Source of the DNA: Tuctoria greenei
Lineage: Eukaryota > Streptophyta > Magnoliopsida > Poales > Poaceae
Reading direction: 5' to 3'
NCBI GenBank assembly: GCA_036927565.1
Contig: JAYESD010000004.1
Span: forward strand, 86,308,942 to 86,372,941
DNA: 64,000 bases
Below the pieces are notes generated by a model. That model was not told the origin of the DNA. It ran no database searches and saw nothing but the letters and a program-made list of their open reading frames with translations. A program made the position numbers and the translations under genes. Of the stretch, positions 23,801 to 35,879 are shown one piece after another. Position 1 is the stretch's first letter; the number at the start of each line of letters is the position of its first letter.

Positions 23801-24689
23801 GGGATATGCGCTTGATAAGGCCTTCCAACATCTTTATAAATTTTGTCCTAACTGCACTAGAATCAAGAACAAACAAAAAAACTTGAAAATTGGGTTACGT
23901 TAGCTCAAAAGCATGTTGTACCCTTTGTCAAATTGTTTTGACCAACTTGAAACTACTTGCAAAGGCAATGAATATTAAGAGAAATATTTTTGGTTTGAAT
24001 AAGGAAGATGAATTCAAGTGGTTACGGCCAAGCTTGAAAACCAATTAAATTTATTTCCTAATTCAAAAATTTGAGTTTTACGATGGTTGGAAATTTTACT
24101 CTCCAACATGCAAGTGTGAAAATTCAAATATGATAAATGCAAATGCAAATATTGATGGGAAATTCAAATATGCAATTGAGAAAGAAAATATGAGATAAGT
24201 ACCAATTAGCCTATTGGCAAGGACTCACCGAATTTTTGAAGTCCGATGATGGGACTTACCTCTGTCCTGTTTAGTGCGGTGATTTGTTGTCCAATCCCAG
24301 AGTTGAAGATGTGGACAACTTCTCTAGATTGACATGCCAAATCTCCTTTGGCATGTCAATTGGACATGTGGACCACATGATGCCCCTAGCCTCTCCGCCG
24401 TCTTAATAAAGACTTGTTGATGTAGTGACGGTTTCGCCCCCTTGAAGGTATTCTTTCATGAGCATGGTGAGGCTTGTCCTTCTTTTGGGGTACCACTTCG
24501 ACCTTGTTGATGTTCCTTTGAGCTGACCCATACTTTGATCATAGATCAAAGACTTCCTTGGTCATGATGACATGTGGACTCCACAATCAAATAGGAAATG
24601 CTTCATCCATAATGTCATTTGCCTTAGGTTGCACGGGCTTGGTCAAAGGGTAGGAATCCCAACAAATGATTATGGGATGTCTTGGATCT

Positions 24690-25450
24690 TGAATGATTTT
24701 TAAGTTTCTTGTCTTTGGCCAAGAGCTTCATTTGAATGTAGTCTTCATTTCTGCTTGGCCATGGACAAAATACTTCAAGGTAGGCTAGTTGATCTTAAAT
24801 CCATTGAAATCCCCATAGCCTCCTTGATTACAAGGGTGATATTGATTCCACTCTTAAACTCTTTGTAGATGATAGCCATTGGAGTTGTTGTTTGAAAGAT
24901 CCTCATGGGTCTTAGGTAAATAATTCCCAAGTGTCCCATGTAGACATGGCTTTTCACAAATCATGTGAATATCCTTGATTTGGATCATCCCAAACAACTG
25001 CTCATTGGCTTGATCTTCATCATGCTTCAATGGGAGGTGTAGTTCTATAAGTAGCATGTCCACCTTGTTAAGACGTGTACATGCCATGCTAACAGAACAA
25101 GAGCGTTGTTCAATCGACCCCTTGAGTGGAGACCATATTATCATCAATGATGAATGAAAATGGAACTCCTTTAGCTCCAGCACGAATGTTTTCATGGATT
25201 GGTGGAGCCAACCCATGACATGAGTGCTAGATGAAGAGCCAACAATCGATACCATGGTGGAGGCAAACCAAGATGAACTCTTGGAGCCCCCCCCCCCCCC
25301 CCGGCCCCAAAGCTTGGGGATGAATGACTTTGGCTGCTACTGGAAGCTGAAATTCTTCCACGAAAGGAAATGGTGTTGCCTAGCGGACTTTGAGGTACAC
25401 CATGAATCATCTTGCAGTTGAGCACTTGCGTCCTCGTTGGCCAACCCATT
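24690..25450 (-). pseudogene. Degraded gag fragment of element B
   Basis: The minus strand retains NKVDMLLIELHLPLKHDEDQ and a zinc-knuckle remnant followed by THEDLSNNNSNGYHLQ, which parallel LKEVDMIAAKLDLLMKKIDG and NGNLNNNNGYCPG in A. Most cysteines and the frame are lost. A 16-bp poly-C run (25287-25302) interrupts it. Confidence 0.6.
25287..25302. repeat. Poly-C run (16 bp)
   Basis: Homopolymer C in the degraded gag of B. Confidence 0.95.
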
Positions 25451-25576
25451 AAATGGGTTAGCCAACACTACCCTGTTTTCACACAAAAGGAGAAAACAAA
25501 CAAGGGTAATCCTGTCTAATAACTATTAGTTACTATAGCTTAATCACAAGTGATAGCTATCATTTACTTCCTTTGT

Positions 25577-25596
25577 CGTCCCTGGCAACAGCACTA
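25577..25596 (-). other. Decayed PBS of element B
   Basis: The minus strand reads TAGTGCTGTTGCCAGGGACG, 8 bp from the LTR end. It is the same PBS as A with three substitutions. Confidence 0.8.
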
Positions 25597-25604
25597 GAAA
25601 TGTT

Positions 25605-27083
25605 TGTTGACAGTTCTTAACACCACAATTCATTTCTGGTAGGAGATGAGATTTGCAAGGGCACGGAAGATACCGTTGTAGCATTTCACCCAAGAGTATT
25701 CCCAAAGGTATCGTATTTATCCCAAAGGAAGGCGGTGAAGTAAAGTAAATACTATTCTTATGATCAAGGTATAGGGTACTAAGTGTTTATCAGAATAGAG
25801 GTAACAAGATAATATGAGTAGTGTTACACCTAAGCAATCTACTCTAAGGGTAAGATTGTCCTAGCGGGGGTTAGACTACGAGACGGAGCTATTCCCACTG
25901 TACACATGAATATGCTAATGATGAATACTAGGGCTTAGTGGTCCAACATGTCGTGCACGGGCCTACCCTGGTCTACCAGGCGACTCCCGCCAAGATCCTA
26001 CATCGTAGCCAAACGTGGAGGATTACAATGGAAGGATAGGGCTATCACCACCTACACCCTACCTCTACAATCCGTGGACTATGATGCATCCAATGCTACT
26101 TAACTATGCAAGCACCACACTTGCATGCTATGTAAATACCTTAAGAGTTGCAACATAACATTCATCCTGAGGCAATGACAAACCTAAACATCGTTGAACG
26201 AATGTTGGATCCAAGCACTAACATATTCATATTAACATAATCATATTATTACCTAATTACGCCATAGTGGTGGTGTATGATGATTATGAGAACATGATAA
26301 TGGCATTATGTCTAAATCATAACAACATCTACACCTAGCAGATACATGGACTCCACAACCAAACAAGGACTATTTCATCCAAGTATATGAATACGTAAAG
26401 ACTAAAGATAATATCTTTATTATGCATAAAGTCACAAATACAAGAAAACATACATGAACCATACCTATTCCAATTTGGACTTGGGACTAGAGGCTCCTCT
26501 ATATAGCCTAACCTCCACTAAGGACCTAGGAGAACTAGTGTATACAAGAGAGAATGCTTAAGTGGTGTGTGTTGATGTGAGGGGTCCTATTTATACTAGT
26601 GTTGAGGTTGGTTCCTGCTATCTTCTGTGCGCGAATGAGTCAATATTCTTATCACCAAGCCACAGGAGTGTGCCAAATTGAGTTTGGCCGAGAAAGGTGG
26701 GAAGAACAGGTCGGTCGAACCACCTGTTCGGCCGACTTGGTAAACCCTCCAAACAGGTTGTGCTTTCTCCATGTGGCTAGCAGGAGGGTCCAATGACAAT
26801 TTATGGGCGCTATGCCGTTGGATCTCCTCGGGTACTCCTGTAAGTGGGCCATCTGATCCATGTGCTGCCACATATGTCGGCGTCTGATTGGCTGGGAAGA
26901 TATTATTTAGGATCCATCTTCTTGTTTCACCTCAATTGTGTATAAAATAACTACATGTTGCATTTTCTCCAAGTACAAGTGGAACTAGGTTATTTCTAAC
27001 TGTGATGTGTGTAACAAATATTCATTCTTTCGCATTATTGAGTTATATTGATTGTCGAAATTGGTATATAACGACCGACAACA
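25605..27083 (-). repeat. Element B right (5') LTR
   Basis: 1,479 bp, with a TATA box (about 26584-26594) and a complete inverted repeat at 26709-26738. It has no embedded PBS, unlike the A LTRs. Confidence 0.88.
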
Positions 27084-27914
27084 CCCACCCCATCGGTGCT
27101 TTCTCCTTTCACCTGCATAGGAAAGACAACCCATACCTTTTGGTTCATCGGTGGGCGTGTCCTTAGGTTCAGCGAGTTGACTATTGGGTGAAGCCGAGTG
27201 GTACCCACCTGCCTCATTCGTAAAGACGAGCAAAACATTTAACTCATTTCGTGGGGGCATACTTGTCCAGGCTCGGTACCCGCGTATAAAAAAAAACCCT
27301 GCTCCTGTTGCCTGTGTGGCTCTCAAGCCCCTCGAGGGCTCGGGAGGCTCAATGTCGAACATTCGGGGGGTTACCGCGGCTCCCGCCCGACTGGGGCTCA
27401 GATGCATACTTTGAGGTGTCGAGGAGGTTTGCCCTCCCCATGGTCATCCATATCGCAGACCGCCTCATGTTGTCCACCCCTCACCCGTGGGTGCCCCGGG
27501 CGGCCTCAAAGCCTTATGGGCTGACCTTCGAAACCGAAGCTCTGTGGGACCATGAAAGTGGGCTAGAAACTTACCTTCCTTACCTTGGTTGCACTGGGGG
27601 CCATAATGTAAGGAGTTGAGGAGACATCGCTCGACTCGGCTCCCATGTCGTGGGGCAATTTTATTTTTTCAGGAGCAGTTGGGTAAGTCAAGAGGGTGCC
27701 AGTTTCGAGGGGACACGAACGGTCGCCCGATCCATGACGGTTGTTAGAACTCGCGTCGCATCAGCGGCTTTATAATCCTCCTCCAAGTTTCATCCTTCTA
27801 TAACACCATTTCCCCTTCACAATTGTCCTCCTCTTAGTTTCGAAGCCGATCAAGACTCTACCACACCAAGCCAACAAAGGTACTGTCCTATCCCCCCTTG
27901 TGACACCGACCACC
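27084..27914 (+). other. Upstream region of the PF04195-type gene
   Basis: This is GC-rich sequence without a supported ORF. A TATA-like CTTTATAATCC at about 27769, about 145 bp upstream of the ATG, precedes a C/T-rich leader ending in an AGCCGATCAAGACTC block, the usual leader context for these retroelement ORFs. Confidence 0.45.
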
Positions 27915-28850
27915 ATGTCACCATGGACGACGTCGCACGTGAGTTCCGACTTAATATCCGACCATGTCGTGCACTAACTGCTCTCGATGAGGGAAGTGCA
28001 CGCCATATGCCTCGCCAAAGGGGAAGGCATGCCCACGCCGCGCGACACGAGGTGGTGTCCTTCCTCCCATTCCACATGCGGGAGTTTGGGCTTCCGGCGC
28101 ATCCTTTTTTCCAGTGACTCCTGGAGATGTACGGCATCGAGCTTCACCAATTGATGCCAAACGGGATCCTCCACATGCCAGTGTTCGTCGCTTTGTGTGA
28201 GGCCTTCCTGAGGTGGAACCGCATATGAACTTATGGGAGTTCTTTTTTGTGGATGCGTCCCTCAGCGAACGTTCTTCTGCTCCCCGACTTCAATGGTGCT
28301 TGTGCCCAACTACGCGTGCAGCAGCCGTGCTATTTCACATCCCCATCCGGTCGTCCCTTAAGGGATGGCATCAGGATGGGTTCTACATACGAAACTCGAC
28401 CCTCAAACTCCCGCGCTTTACTGGCGACCCGCCGGTTCCGAAGGCGTCCTGGCGCGAGGAGGTCACCAGCAAAGAGTTGGTTGCGCTGTCCCCGCTTCTT
28501 GCCCAAATAAAGTACCCCCCAATATATGGGTGTTTCTGGCATGGATATTCTCTGCATTTTCATGGTGCGAAGGGTTCATCCTCTTCGGGTTTGGGAGCGC
28601 CTGATGTCAGATTATTTGGGCCTAATGGCCCCATCAAGGGGGTCGAGGTGCATACTCGGTGATGGTTGGAAGGATGAAAGATATCTTGGGGGGCGGGCCG
28701 CACAAGCCACGCTGTGATCCACCTCACCGCAGATCAGACCTTCGCCCACCCTCGTGTGGACCAACCGTGATGTGGACATCCCAGCATCACATACACGTAC
28801 AGAAGCTTATGAAGGACTTTCTATGCACACTCGTGCTTAGGAATTCAAAC
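27915..28850 (+). pseudogene. PF04195-type gypsy transposon ORF, N-terminal part, broken
   Basis: ATG at 27915 gives MSPWTTSHVSSDLISDHVV. In other frames come FLPFHMREFGLPAHPFF, LEMYGIELHQLMPNGILHMPVFVALCEAFLR, SLKGWHQDGFYIRNSTLKLPRFTG, and a final RRVHPLRVWERLMSDYLG. Together these cover the PF04195 domain in the correct order. At least three frame changes and several stops make it non-functional. It is the same family as the antisense ORF at 1914-2814 but on the plus strand. Its downstream coiled-coil part appears to continue beyond the insertions, at 47825-48145 and 48973-49382. Confidence 0.8.
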
Positions 28851-29281
28851 AAGAGGTGAATGCTTGCTTCTCTACATTACATTTTAATATTGGTGTGAAT
28901 GATATGCTATCTAAGTCATGTAATCATGTATTACTCAGGTTTACACATGAAAGAACATCATTGGCTGCCACGAAAAAGAACCATGTCAGTTCACGCTGTC
29001 TAAACTTTTGGAGGCACGATAGTTCGCACTGTCTGATCTGAAAACGGGTACGCTGCAGGAACCTCAACTTCATGTGTAATTCTGTACCAATCTACCTTTT
29101 TCCAGGGGTGTAATACGCATGGTGTGAAAGCTTATCAAGTCTACTTTCCAACTCAACAAACGGTGCATCGTTTGGAGTTTTCAAGCTAGAGCTATGGCCA
29201 AATTACTAAAGACTGTGCAGAAGGCAAGAAGACACGTGAGGACAAAAGTCTACTTTGTGAATTGTTCACAAGTATGCCCTC
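28851..29281. repeat. Unassigned LTR-like sequence, interrupted by element C (resumes at 44923)
   Basis: The CCCTC duplication shows that 29281 and 44923 were once adjacent. Joined, the sequence has a TATA-like TATTATAAATAAC at about 44975 and resembles an LTR promoter/R region, but I cannot place its ends or family. Confidence 0.35.
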
Positions 29282-30229
29282 TGTAAAAGCCCGCTTTTCG
29301 GAAGAACAAAAACGCAAAAATACGAACTTAAAAATTTTGAAAGTGGACTTGGAAATCCAAACTCACATGAACCATATGAGTTAACCAATGTTCACTAGAA
29401 AAAGGAACTTGTTAAAATTGTACATGTAGAACATGGTTGCTAATGTATATTAGAACTTAAGGTGTAAAATCCTTAATTTCCAAGTATTCACATTTTCTGT
29501 GAAAATCTAAGGAGGAAAAGAAAACAAAATAGAGAAAAAGAAAAAGGAATTATTCCAACCCTAAAATGGGACATTAAAAAACTCAAATCAAGCTACTGTT
29601 CAAACTAGGTTCACATGAAGATTTAAGCTATATAATAGATGGGGATTGCTAGGTCAAATTAATTTGCAGTACCAAATATATATTCAAATTAATACAAATC
29701 GAATATGCTACTGTACATTTGACCCTATCCAAAAATATTCAAATCTAAGGCTGTAAATTTTTCCATGACCTTCACATATTCCAAATTGACTCTCAGTAAA
29801 GTTTCAAAAAATTTTGAAGCACGTTTTCCATTTATTGGACACGTACTGAGAGTTTAATCAAAGTCGACTTCAAATTTAAACTTTGTACTTAACCTTATCC
29901 AAATCAACTCCACATTTTTCCCGAGGTTCCAGAAAGGTTAGCTTCAAAGTTGTAGGATTTTTGAACCTGATTTACTATTTATTTCATTGAATCAAGTATC
30001 ATCACTTGAATTCAAATTCAAACCTGAGTTAAAATTTCAACTTGCTCAGTTCTGAAATCTGATTGCACCATAAAATTATTCACATTTTATTTAGTCATTG
30101 GGCCAGAGTTGAATATTTTCTAAGCATGTTTGCTAGCTCTATTTTAAATTGGAAAGGAGAATGAGGGAGGATAGTGTTGTGGGCCCCACAGGTCAGCCAT
30201 TGAAACAAGGAACCGCCTCTATTATTCTC

Positions 30230-31440
30230 ATGCCGTGGTGCCACGCACCTGCATGCAAAACTACACGCAGCTGTTTGCCCAGCCGACTACAATTCACCTC
30301 TGTTCCTCATCCTCTCTGCTTATTTCTTCACCCCGAAGGCAGAAACGGAAGCCTCGCTTCAGTTTTGGCGATCCTCTTGCACGACGCAGCTCCCACAGTT
30401 CTAAGCGCTGCACCTGCCCCACCCTCCGGCGCACGGCGCCTGCTCACCGCTCACCCCGGGCCGCGTACCTCCCAGCCACCGGCCACCTCTGCTCCGCGCC
30501 CCTGCACGCATGTCGTTGCTGCCGCCTGCTTATCGGTCTGGTCGCCGCGCTGCGAGCGCCTGCACCGCCGACCAATCTCTCCCTGATCACCGCCGCGATG
30601 CATTACTCTCTCCCGGCCGCTGCAGCGTCGCTCCGCGCCCGTGCCCTGCGCGCGGCCCCTCCCCGACGTGCCCCTCCGCCTCATCTGGCCTCTGTCCGTC
30701 CAAGGCGCTGCCCCACCTCCCGGTTGCCTCTGCCTCGCCAGTGCCTTGCCGCTGCGTGCTCGCTGAGCCGCCTGGCACCGTGTCGCCTGCCTCCTCACCG
30801 GCGCCGCCCTGCGCCTGCTCGCCGGCTACCCTGCTCGAGCTCGTCTGCTCCCGGCGACGCGCATCTCGCTGCCCTGGCCGCTTGCCCTTCCCTCCGACGC
30901 GCCTGCCTTTGCCCTACACCGCCTGCACCGCCGACGCTGTGCGCGCCACGGCGCCATGCTCTATCCCCCTTCGTCCTCAAGGTGAGTGGCTTGGCCGTCC
31001 TCCTCTCCACCGCCTCGCTCGCCAACGCCCCAGGTTCCGCGTGTCGCATTCGAGCCACCACGGCGCTGGCCGCGCTTCTCATGTGCCCATGCCACCACTG
31101 TGTGCCGTGTTTCCACGCGCCCATACCCGCTCGTTCCCGCCATGGTTGTGCCTCGTCGCCACCACATCAAACACACCTGCCGACCGTCTCCTTGCTGTCC
31201 GCCAGTGCCTTGTCCTCGCCAGCATCAGCCGTGCTGCGCCACGTCACCACGGCGACAACTATCGCGCCGCGCCACACCAACCGCGTGCCTTGCTCCATTG
31301 CCGCTTGCCATGTCCTGCTCCCTGCGCCAGTCGCATGTTGCCCGTGCACTGTGGTCGTGCTTGTCTACTCCCCATTGAATTTGTCGTGTACCGCACGTCA
31401 TTATGGTGTTCTGCTCTGTAGCTGCATCCTGGAAGTGAGG
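30230..31440 (+). other. GC-rich gene-like block inside the C 5' LTR
   Basis: About 1.2 kb is strikingly GC-rich compared with the A/T-rich flanks and is open in several frames on both strands with Pro/Ala/Arg/Cys-rich translations. It follows a GTGGGCCCCACAGGTCAGCC block like those upstream of grass genes. I read it as captured 5'-exon or CpG-island-like host DNA rather than a working ORF. The right LTR has the same block (40390-41580) with several indels. Confidence 0.5.
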
Positions 31441-31695
31441 CAAGTGATGTCTGGGATGAAGGAGATGCAGGAACATGTCGTTGACACACCAACATCGACA
31501 ATTGATCCAAGGTTAGCTCTGATCTGTGGAAAAATTGGTCGGATCAATTCTGCAGTCAACCTATTCGATGAAATGTTTACAAGGAAGAAACCAGATGTAT
31601 TGACGTTCCATGCTAGTCGATGGATGCAGATCTATTGTGGGGTGGCAATCGACAAGGACATGTTCCAAGGTGCTCTTGGAATTTTGATGAAGTAA
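31436..31695 (+). pseudogene. Possible captured PPR (pentatricopeptide repeat) gene fragment in the C 5' LTR
   Basis: The end of a long open frame reads RLALICGKIGRINSAVNLFDEMFTRKKPDVLTFHA (31510-31614). It fits the 35-residue PPR pattern: ...LI.G..K.GRI..A..LFDEM......PDV.TF. PPR proteins bind organelle RNA. One motif is too little for function. The other LTR has the same segment (about 41690-41810), where the frame continues as SMLVDGCRSV, as expected for the next PPR unit; the left copy has one extra T near 31605. The match is a by-eye pattern call. Confidence 0.5.
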
Positions 31696-34600
31696 CCGTG
31701 CCAAGAACACAACCAAGATGTTTGCTAAAATGCTTACAAGGTCAGTCACTGCCATCGTCCTTCGCCCTCTGGTCCATGTTCCGCATTGATATCATTCCTA
31801 TAGAAATCCCCACGTTGACCTCCTTTGTCTTTTGTATCGCGTTGGCCTGTCCGTGCGTGCTCGTGATACTCCACCATGAGCCGCGTCGACATCGTTGACC
31901 ATATGATGTCGTCGTGATGTTTCGAGCCGTCATCGTGCCCTGGCATCTAGATGAAGGATGCTTGTGATGTGTCTGGTGCAGGAACACAAGCACGACTCGT
32001 CGAACAATGGTTGTCAAGCCAAATTAGGTTTTAGTCGCTGTGAGAGTGATCGAGTCCTATGTGTAGCCAAGGTGCTCGATAAAATGCCTTCTAGGTCAAA
32101 CCACGGATGTTGGTGATCACTGATGACCTGTGGTTGAGTAATGTGAGAACATTGCGATTGACAAGGAAAACTAGACCAAGGGGAACCTTGGATAAGAATT
32201 TCTTGTTCGTGTCGATGATGTTTCCTAACTGTCCGCAGAATTGCTTAACTAGTTGTGCCGTTTCATCGATGACAGGTTCGTCGAGTAGCTTGCCGATGAT
32301 CGAGTCGATGTCACTAACCTTGTGATTCAGAAGGTGGTGTTCGGGATTTCACTCACCACCATGGATGAGTCCGGGTCGAGGTGAACATCGATGAGATGAT
32401 CTTCCCGAGATGGCAAAGCACGTCATCGCGACATAGTAATGCCTTATGTTCGAGTTCCAGGAGTTCACCGAGCTCATCTGGACAATCTTACAAAGGACAC
32501 TGCAATAGTGTCATGTAAGAACTTGGACGATGTTTACAAAGATAGTCGTAGCGACTGAATTACCTAAAGGTCCTTTGAACGTATCTTGGTACTCACATTA
32601 GGTTAGCAGTGCTTGTGATGACTCTTTGAGTCCAAGCAAAGCCGATCTCACTTCTTTTCCAAGTGTCGCTAGGGTTTCACGTCGATTCATCCTAATTCAA
32701 CATCCTGCAACCACACTTGTCACTTAATTAGGTTTACTCCTTAGTGAGTTTGCATAACTTCATTGGTCGACTTGTAAGTCACAACCTTCTTTATTGCACA
32801 CTTCACTCATACTCAAGCTTTCGATGTCCCCCCTTGATTCCTTAGTCAGTCTTACACTATTAAGTCCAACACTTCCACACCAGTCAGTCTCATCTTTCTC
32901 GAGTGGCATAGCTCCAAGTGTTAAGTGAATAACGGCAATACATGCTTTCATTGCACCTGTCAATTCACAGCTCGACACTACTATGACCACTTGACTTATC
33001 CATAGTTTCTCCCATAGTTTCTCCACACATTCGAGACATATCTAATCTTTCTCGTCAAGCCTCATCTTCTTAAGGTTTTTTACAACTCGTCGAGTCCGTT
33101 ATTAGATTACCTTAATTACTTATATGCATATCATGTCGATAGGAACGTGATGATAGGTGATCAACGAGAAGTTTCTCTGGAGGAGAATGCCGAGGAGTTC
33201 CAACTTCAAGATTCCATGCCGGATTCTCCAGAGGAAGACCAAGCCATAACAACTAACATTGTTATAGAGTCGCAAACAAGGCAAGCACTAGTTTGCATTT
33301 AAGTTCCTTACAGTGTTTTTGCAGTTTTCATTCACCTTACATCTTCAGATGATTGTGCATTACGTTTAAGGTGTTTGATATCCACTTGCATGCCCACAAA
33401 TCCTATGGAGTCTTGGGTAGGTCTAGGGCCCATTGAGTAAAAACTGCTATGCTTATGCTCATAGGATTCCGGTAGAAGTCGAGTAATTGGAATCTACTCG
33501 TGAGATAGGATTTTATCACACGGGATGAATTGGCTCAAGAAATGTTTTATAAATATGAAATTGAGACCAGTCGGAGATGAGTAGGAAGCGACAAGAGGTG
33601 GTATTGGTCGTATAGCTCTGACCGTGCCGATTGAGGACCGTTTCGTGTGCGGCCCTGCTGGACAAGCATGAATTGTACCTGCGACATACTGGAGAAATGA
33701 GCTCCAGTAAACTGACGTAGGTTGATACTGGTTTGTTGAGGCATTCCGTTTCGTTTTATAGGCGTGGGTTGAGGGCAGCAAGGTGTAAATCAGCTAGTGG
33801 GCACGTCAGAGTACGCCCCACGTAGTGACCTCCTGCTCATGACAGATAGACCGGTTCAACATTCGAGTGTTTAGTGAAAGGTGGCCATATACGACTAGTA
33901 CTGAAATGTTATGTAGGTACTGCTGTAAGTACTCGCTGGCATTTCTGAATGTGCGTATGTGTTGTGTTGTCCGGGTGTGTCCTGATTGCAATCACCGTCC
34001 CTCGCGGTAATAGAGTACCACTTGTTCACTGCGCTGTGACGTAGTAAATACTGAAGAAGTCAGAAGGATATGACATATTGAATTGTAATTGCTTTGCAAC
34101 CTTGTATGGCTTAGAGATAGCACAATTAAAAGTTTACAGTTTCCAAATACTTATCCTGTAATAGCAGTATGTGCTTTGGGCATGTCATATCATCGGCAAA
34201 GCATTTCTTGTTTGATTGTGGAGTCTATGATGTGCCATGCCTCAAGAATGTCATTTGCTACTTAAAACAAGACTATAAGGATCCACTTGTAGGCGAGTCC
34301 TTTATGCTATTCCTTATCTATGCTTAGTATTCACCCCTGCATATGTCTAGTGAGACGGGTTAGTCTTGCTGAGCCTTATGCTCACGTTTGCGCTTTAACG
34401 ATTTTTGCAGGTATTAGGTTTATTTCTGTTGTTCAGGTTGTACATGAGATCTCGAGGTGTCGAGATATATCTCATGTGAACCACGCCGCTGCTGAATGTT
34501 CTTATTGTTGCTAGTAAGAAGCATCCTAGGGCATGGACGTCTTCTCTCCTCCTTAGTTAGGTGAGATTATGAGTATGTATTTTCTGCTGCGTGTGTACTC

Positions 34601-35879
34601 CTGTTGTACACCCTTTTGTAAACTCTTCTTATTATGAAATGAAAACTTTATATGTTTTGGTATCCTTTTCGTGTGTGCTATTAGGTGCCGCATCACACGG
34701 CACCACCCAATGAGATCCTTGGACGTGGGGACCCCGGTCCCCACAGACATACTATTAGAGTTTCATTGGGAATAGCATGCTCGAAAAGAGCCTATTTTTG
34801 AAAACTCTAAAGTAGTTGAGTGAGGATTAGCTATATGCCCATTAAGGACTATTACTAGTATATCTTATATAGGTGGTGAACTAACTTACTTGTTATATTA
34901 TTCTGTAACGACGCTCAATCTTCAAGGTAAGAGGTAAGGTACGCCACCGAGAGCGGATCAATCTCGGTAAACTCTGCATACGAGGTGTGGTATGTGATAT
35001 TTTCGTGGCTTAGCATGGAAAGTCAATATGAGTCTCTGAAACTTTCCATGTTTCTAAGAACATATGACACGTGGTACCCCAGCGTGACACAAAATTAGTG
35101 GGAGCCCCTATCGGGTGGTGGATAACCCGATAGTATGCCTCTCTAGAACCATTCATGTTCTATGGGAGCATGCGAAACACGTATGCCTGAGCGTGTATTA
35201 GCCGGTTCGTGCGAGAGTCCTTGTTGTACGGACGTAGTACAACCATGTACCTCGAGACATGACTTCGCTCGAGGGCGACTCACACCAGTGTCGTATGCAT
35301 TTACTTTTGATTATATCTTATTGTGATTGCCTGTCGTGTTTTCCCCGTGTCGCTCTTGAGGTGTGAAGGTGTGAAAGGGGATTGTTTGTCTTCTGCAGCT
35401 ACACTAACTCCGGTAGCGACCCGTGTGGAATAGTTTGCAAGTGATCGATATTAGAAGCACCTATAGACGTATCCGGATATACCGGGTTAGACTTTTCTTT
35501 TGGTAAAGAACGTAGTACCGCCAGTATCACATTCGATACTTCGACCATCCCCCACGAAAGAATGGCTTCATATTCATATCAAGTCTAAGTATCAGTTGCT
35601 GATATCTTATGGACAATGTAAAATTTTTCTCTTCAAGAGTAGGTGCTCCAAAGTTCTTTGTTTCTGGTGAGAGTTTAGCTCGACTTCGCCGGAGTAAGAC
35701 TTTGGTTAAGTATGAAGATCCATAGTGATATGCTATGGATAAGAAGGTCGTCAAGCCTCTTTCAAGATTCCATTTAGTTCCAAAGCAAGTGATTTGTTGT
35801 AAAGCAAGTTCTAGCTATCGGACTTGAGTTTTGAGCTAAGTTTCAAAATTTGAGTTTGTTTCCAATTCATGGGTTTCGA

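Larger units (their letters stand above)
19246..27083 (-). mobile_element. Element B: decayed relative of A (Athila-type, non-autonomous, about 7.8 kb)
   Basis: LTRs at 19246-20589 and 25605-27083 start TGTTGA and end in CAACA. The left one lacks about 165 bp present in the right one. Inner order matches A: PBS remnant, degraded gag, degraded ORF1-like gene, non-coding region, PPT. RT and integrase are again absent, so the loss of pol predates the split between A and B. Flanks do not match (TTCAT at 19241-19245, CCCAC at 27084-27088), so a simple insertion is not demonstrated. Confidence 0.82.
29282..34745 (+). repeat. Element C 5' LTR
   Basis: Colinear with 39445-44917. Layout: A/T-rich U3 (29282-30230), GC-rich gene-like block (30230-31440), PPR-like fragment (31510-31614), and a long non-coding remainder. 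The remainder includes a CTCGA-type hairpin (34448-34472). Confidence 0.93.

Noticed and set aside
30235..31695. A 486-codon ORF as a functional host or element protein
   Set aside because: The N-terminal 400 codons are GC-rich low-complexity translation that is open in several frames on both strands. The frame is not conserved in the other LTR. Only the short PPR-like tail is worth noting.
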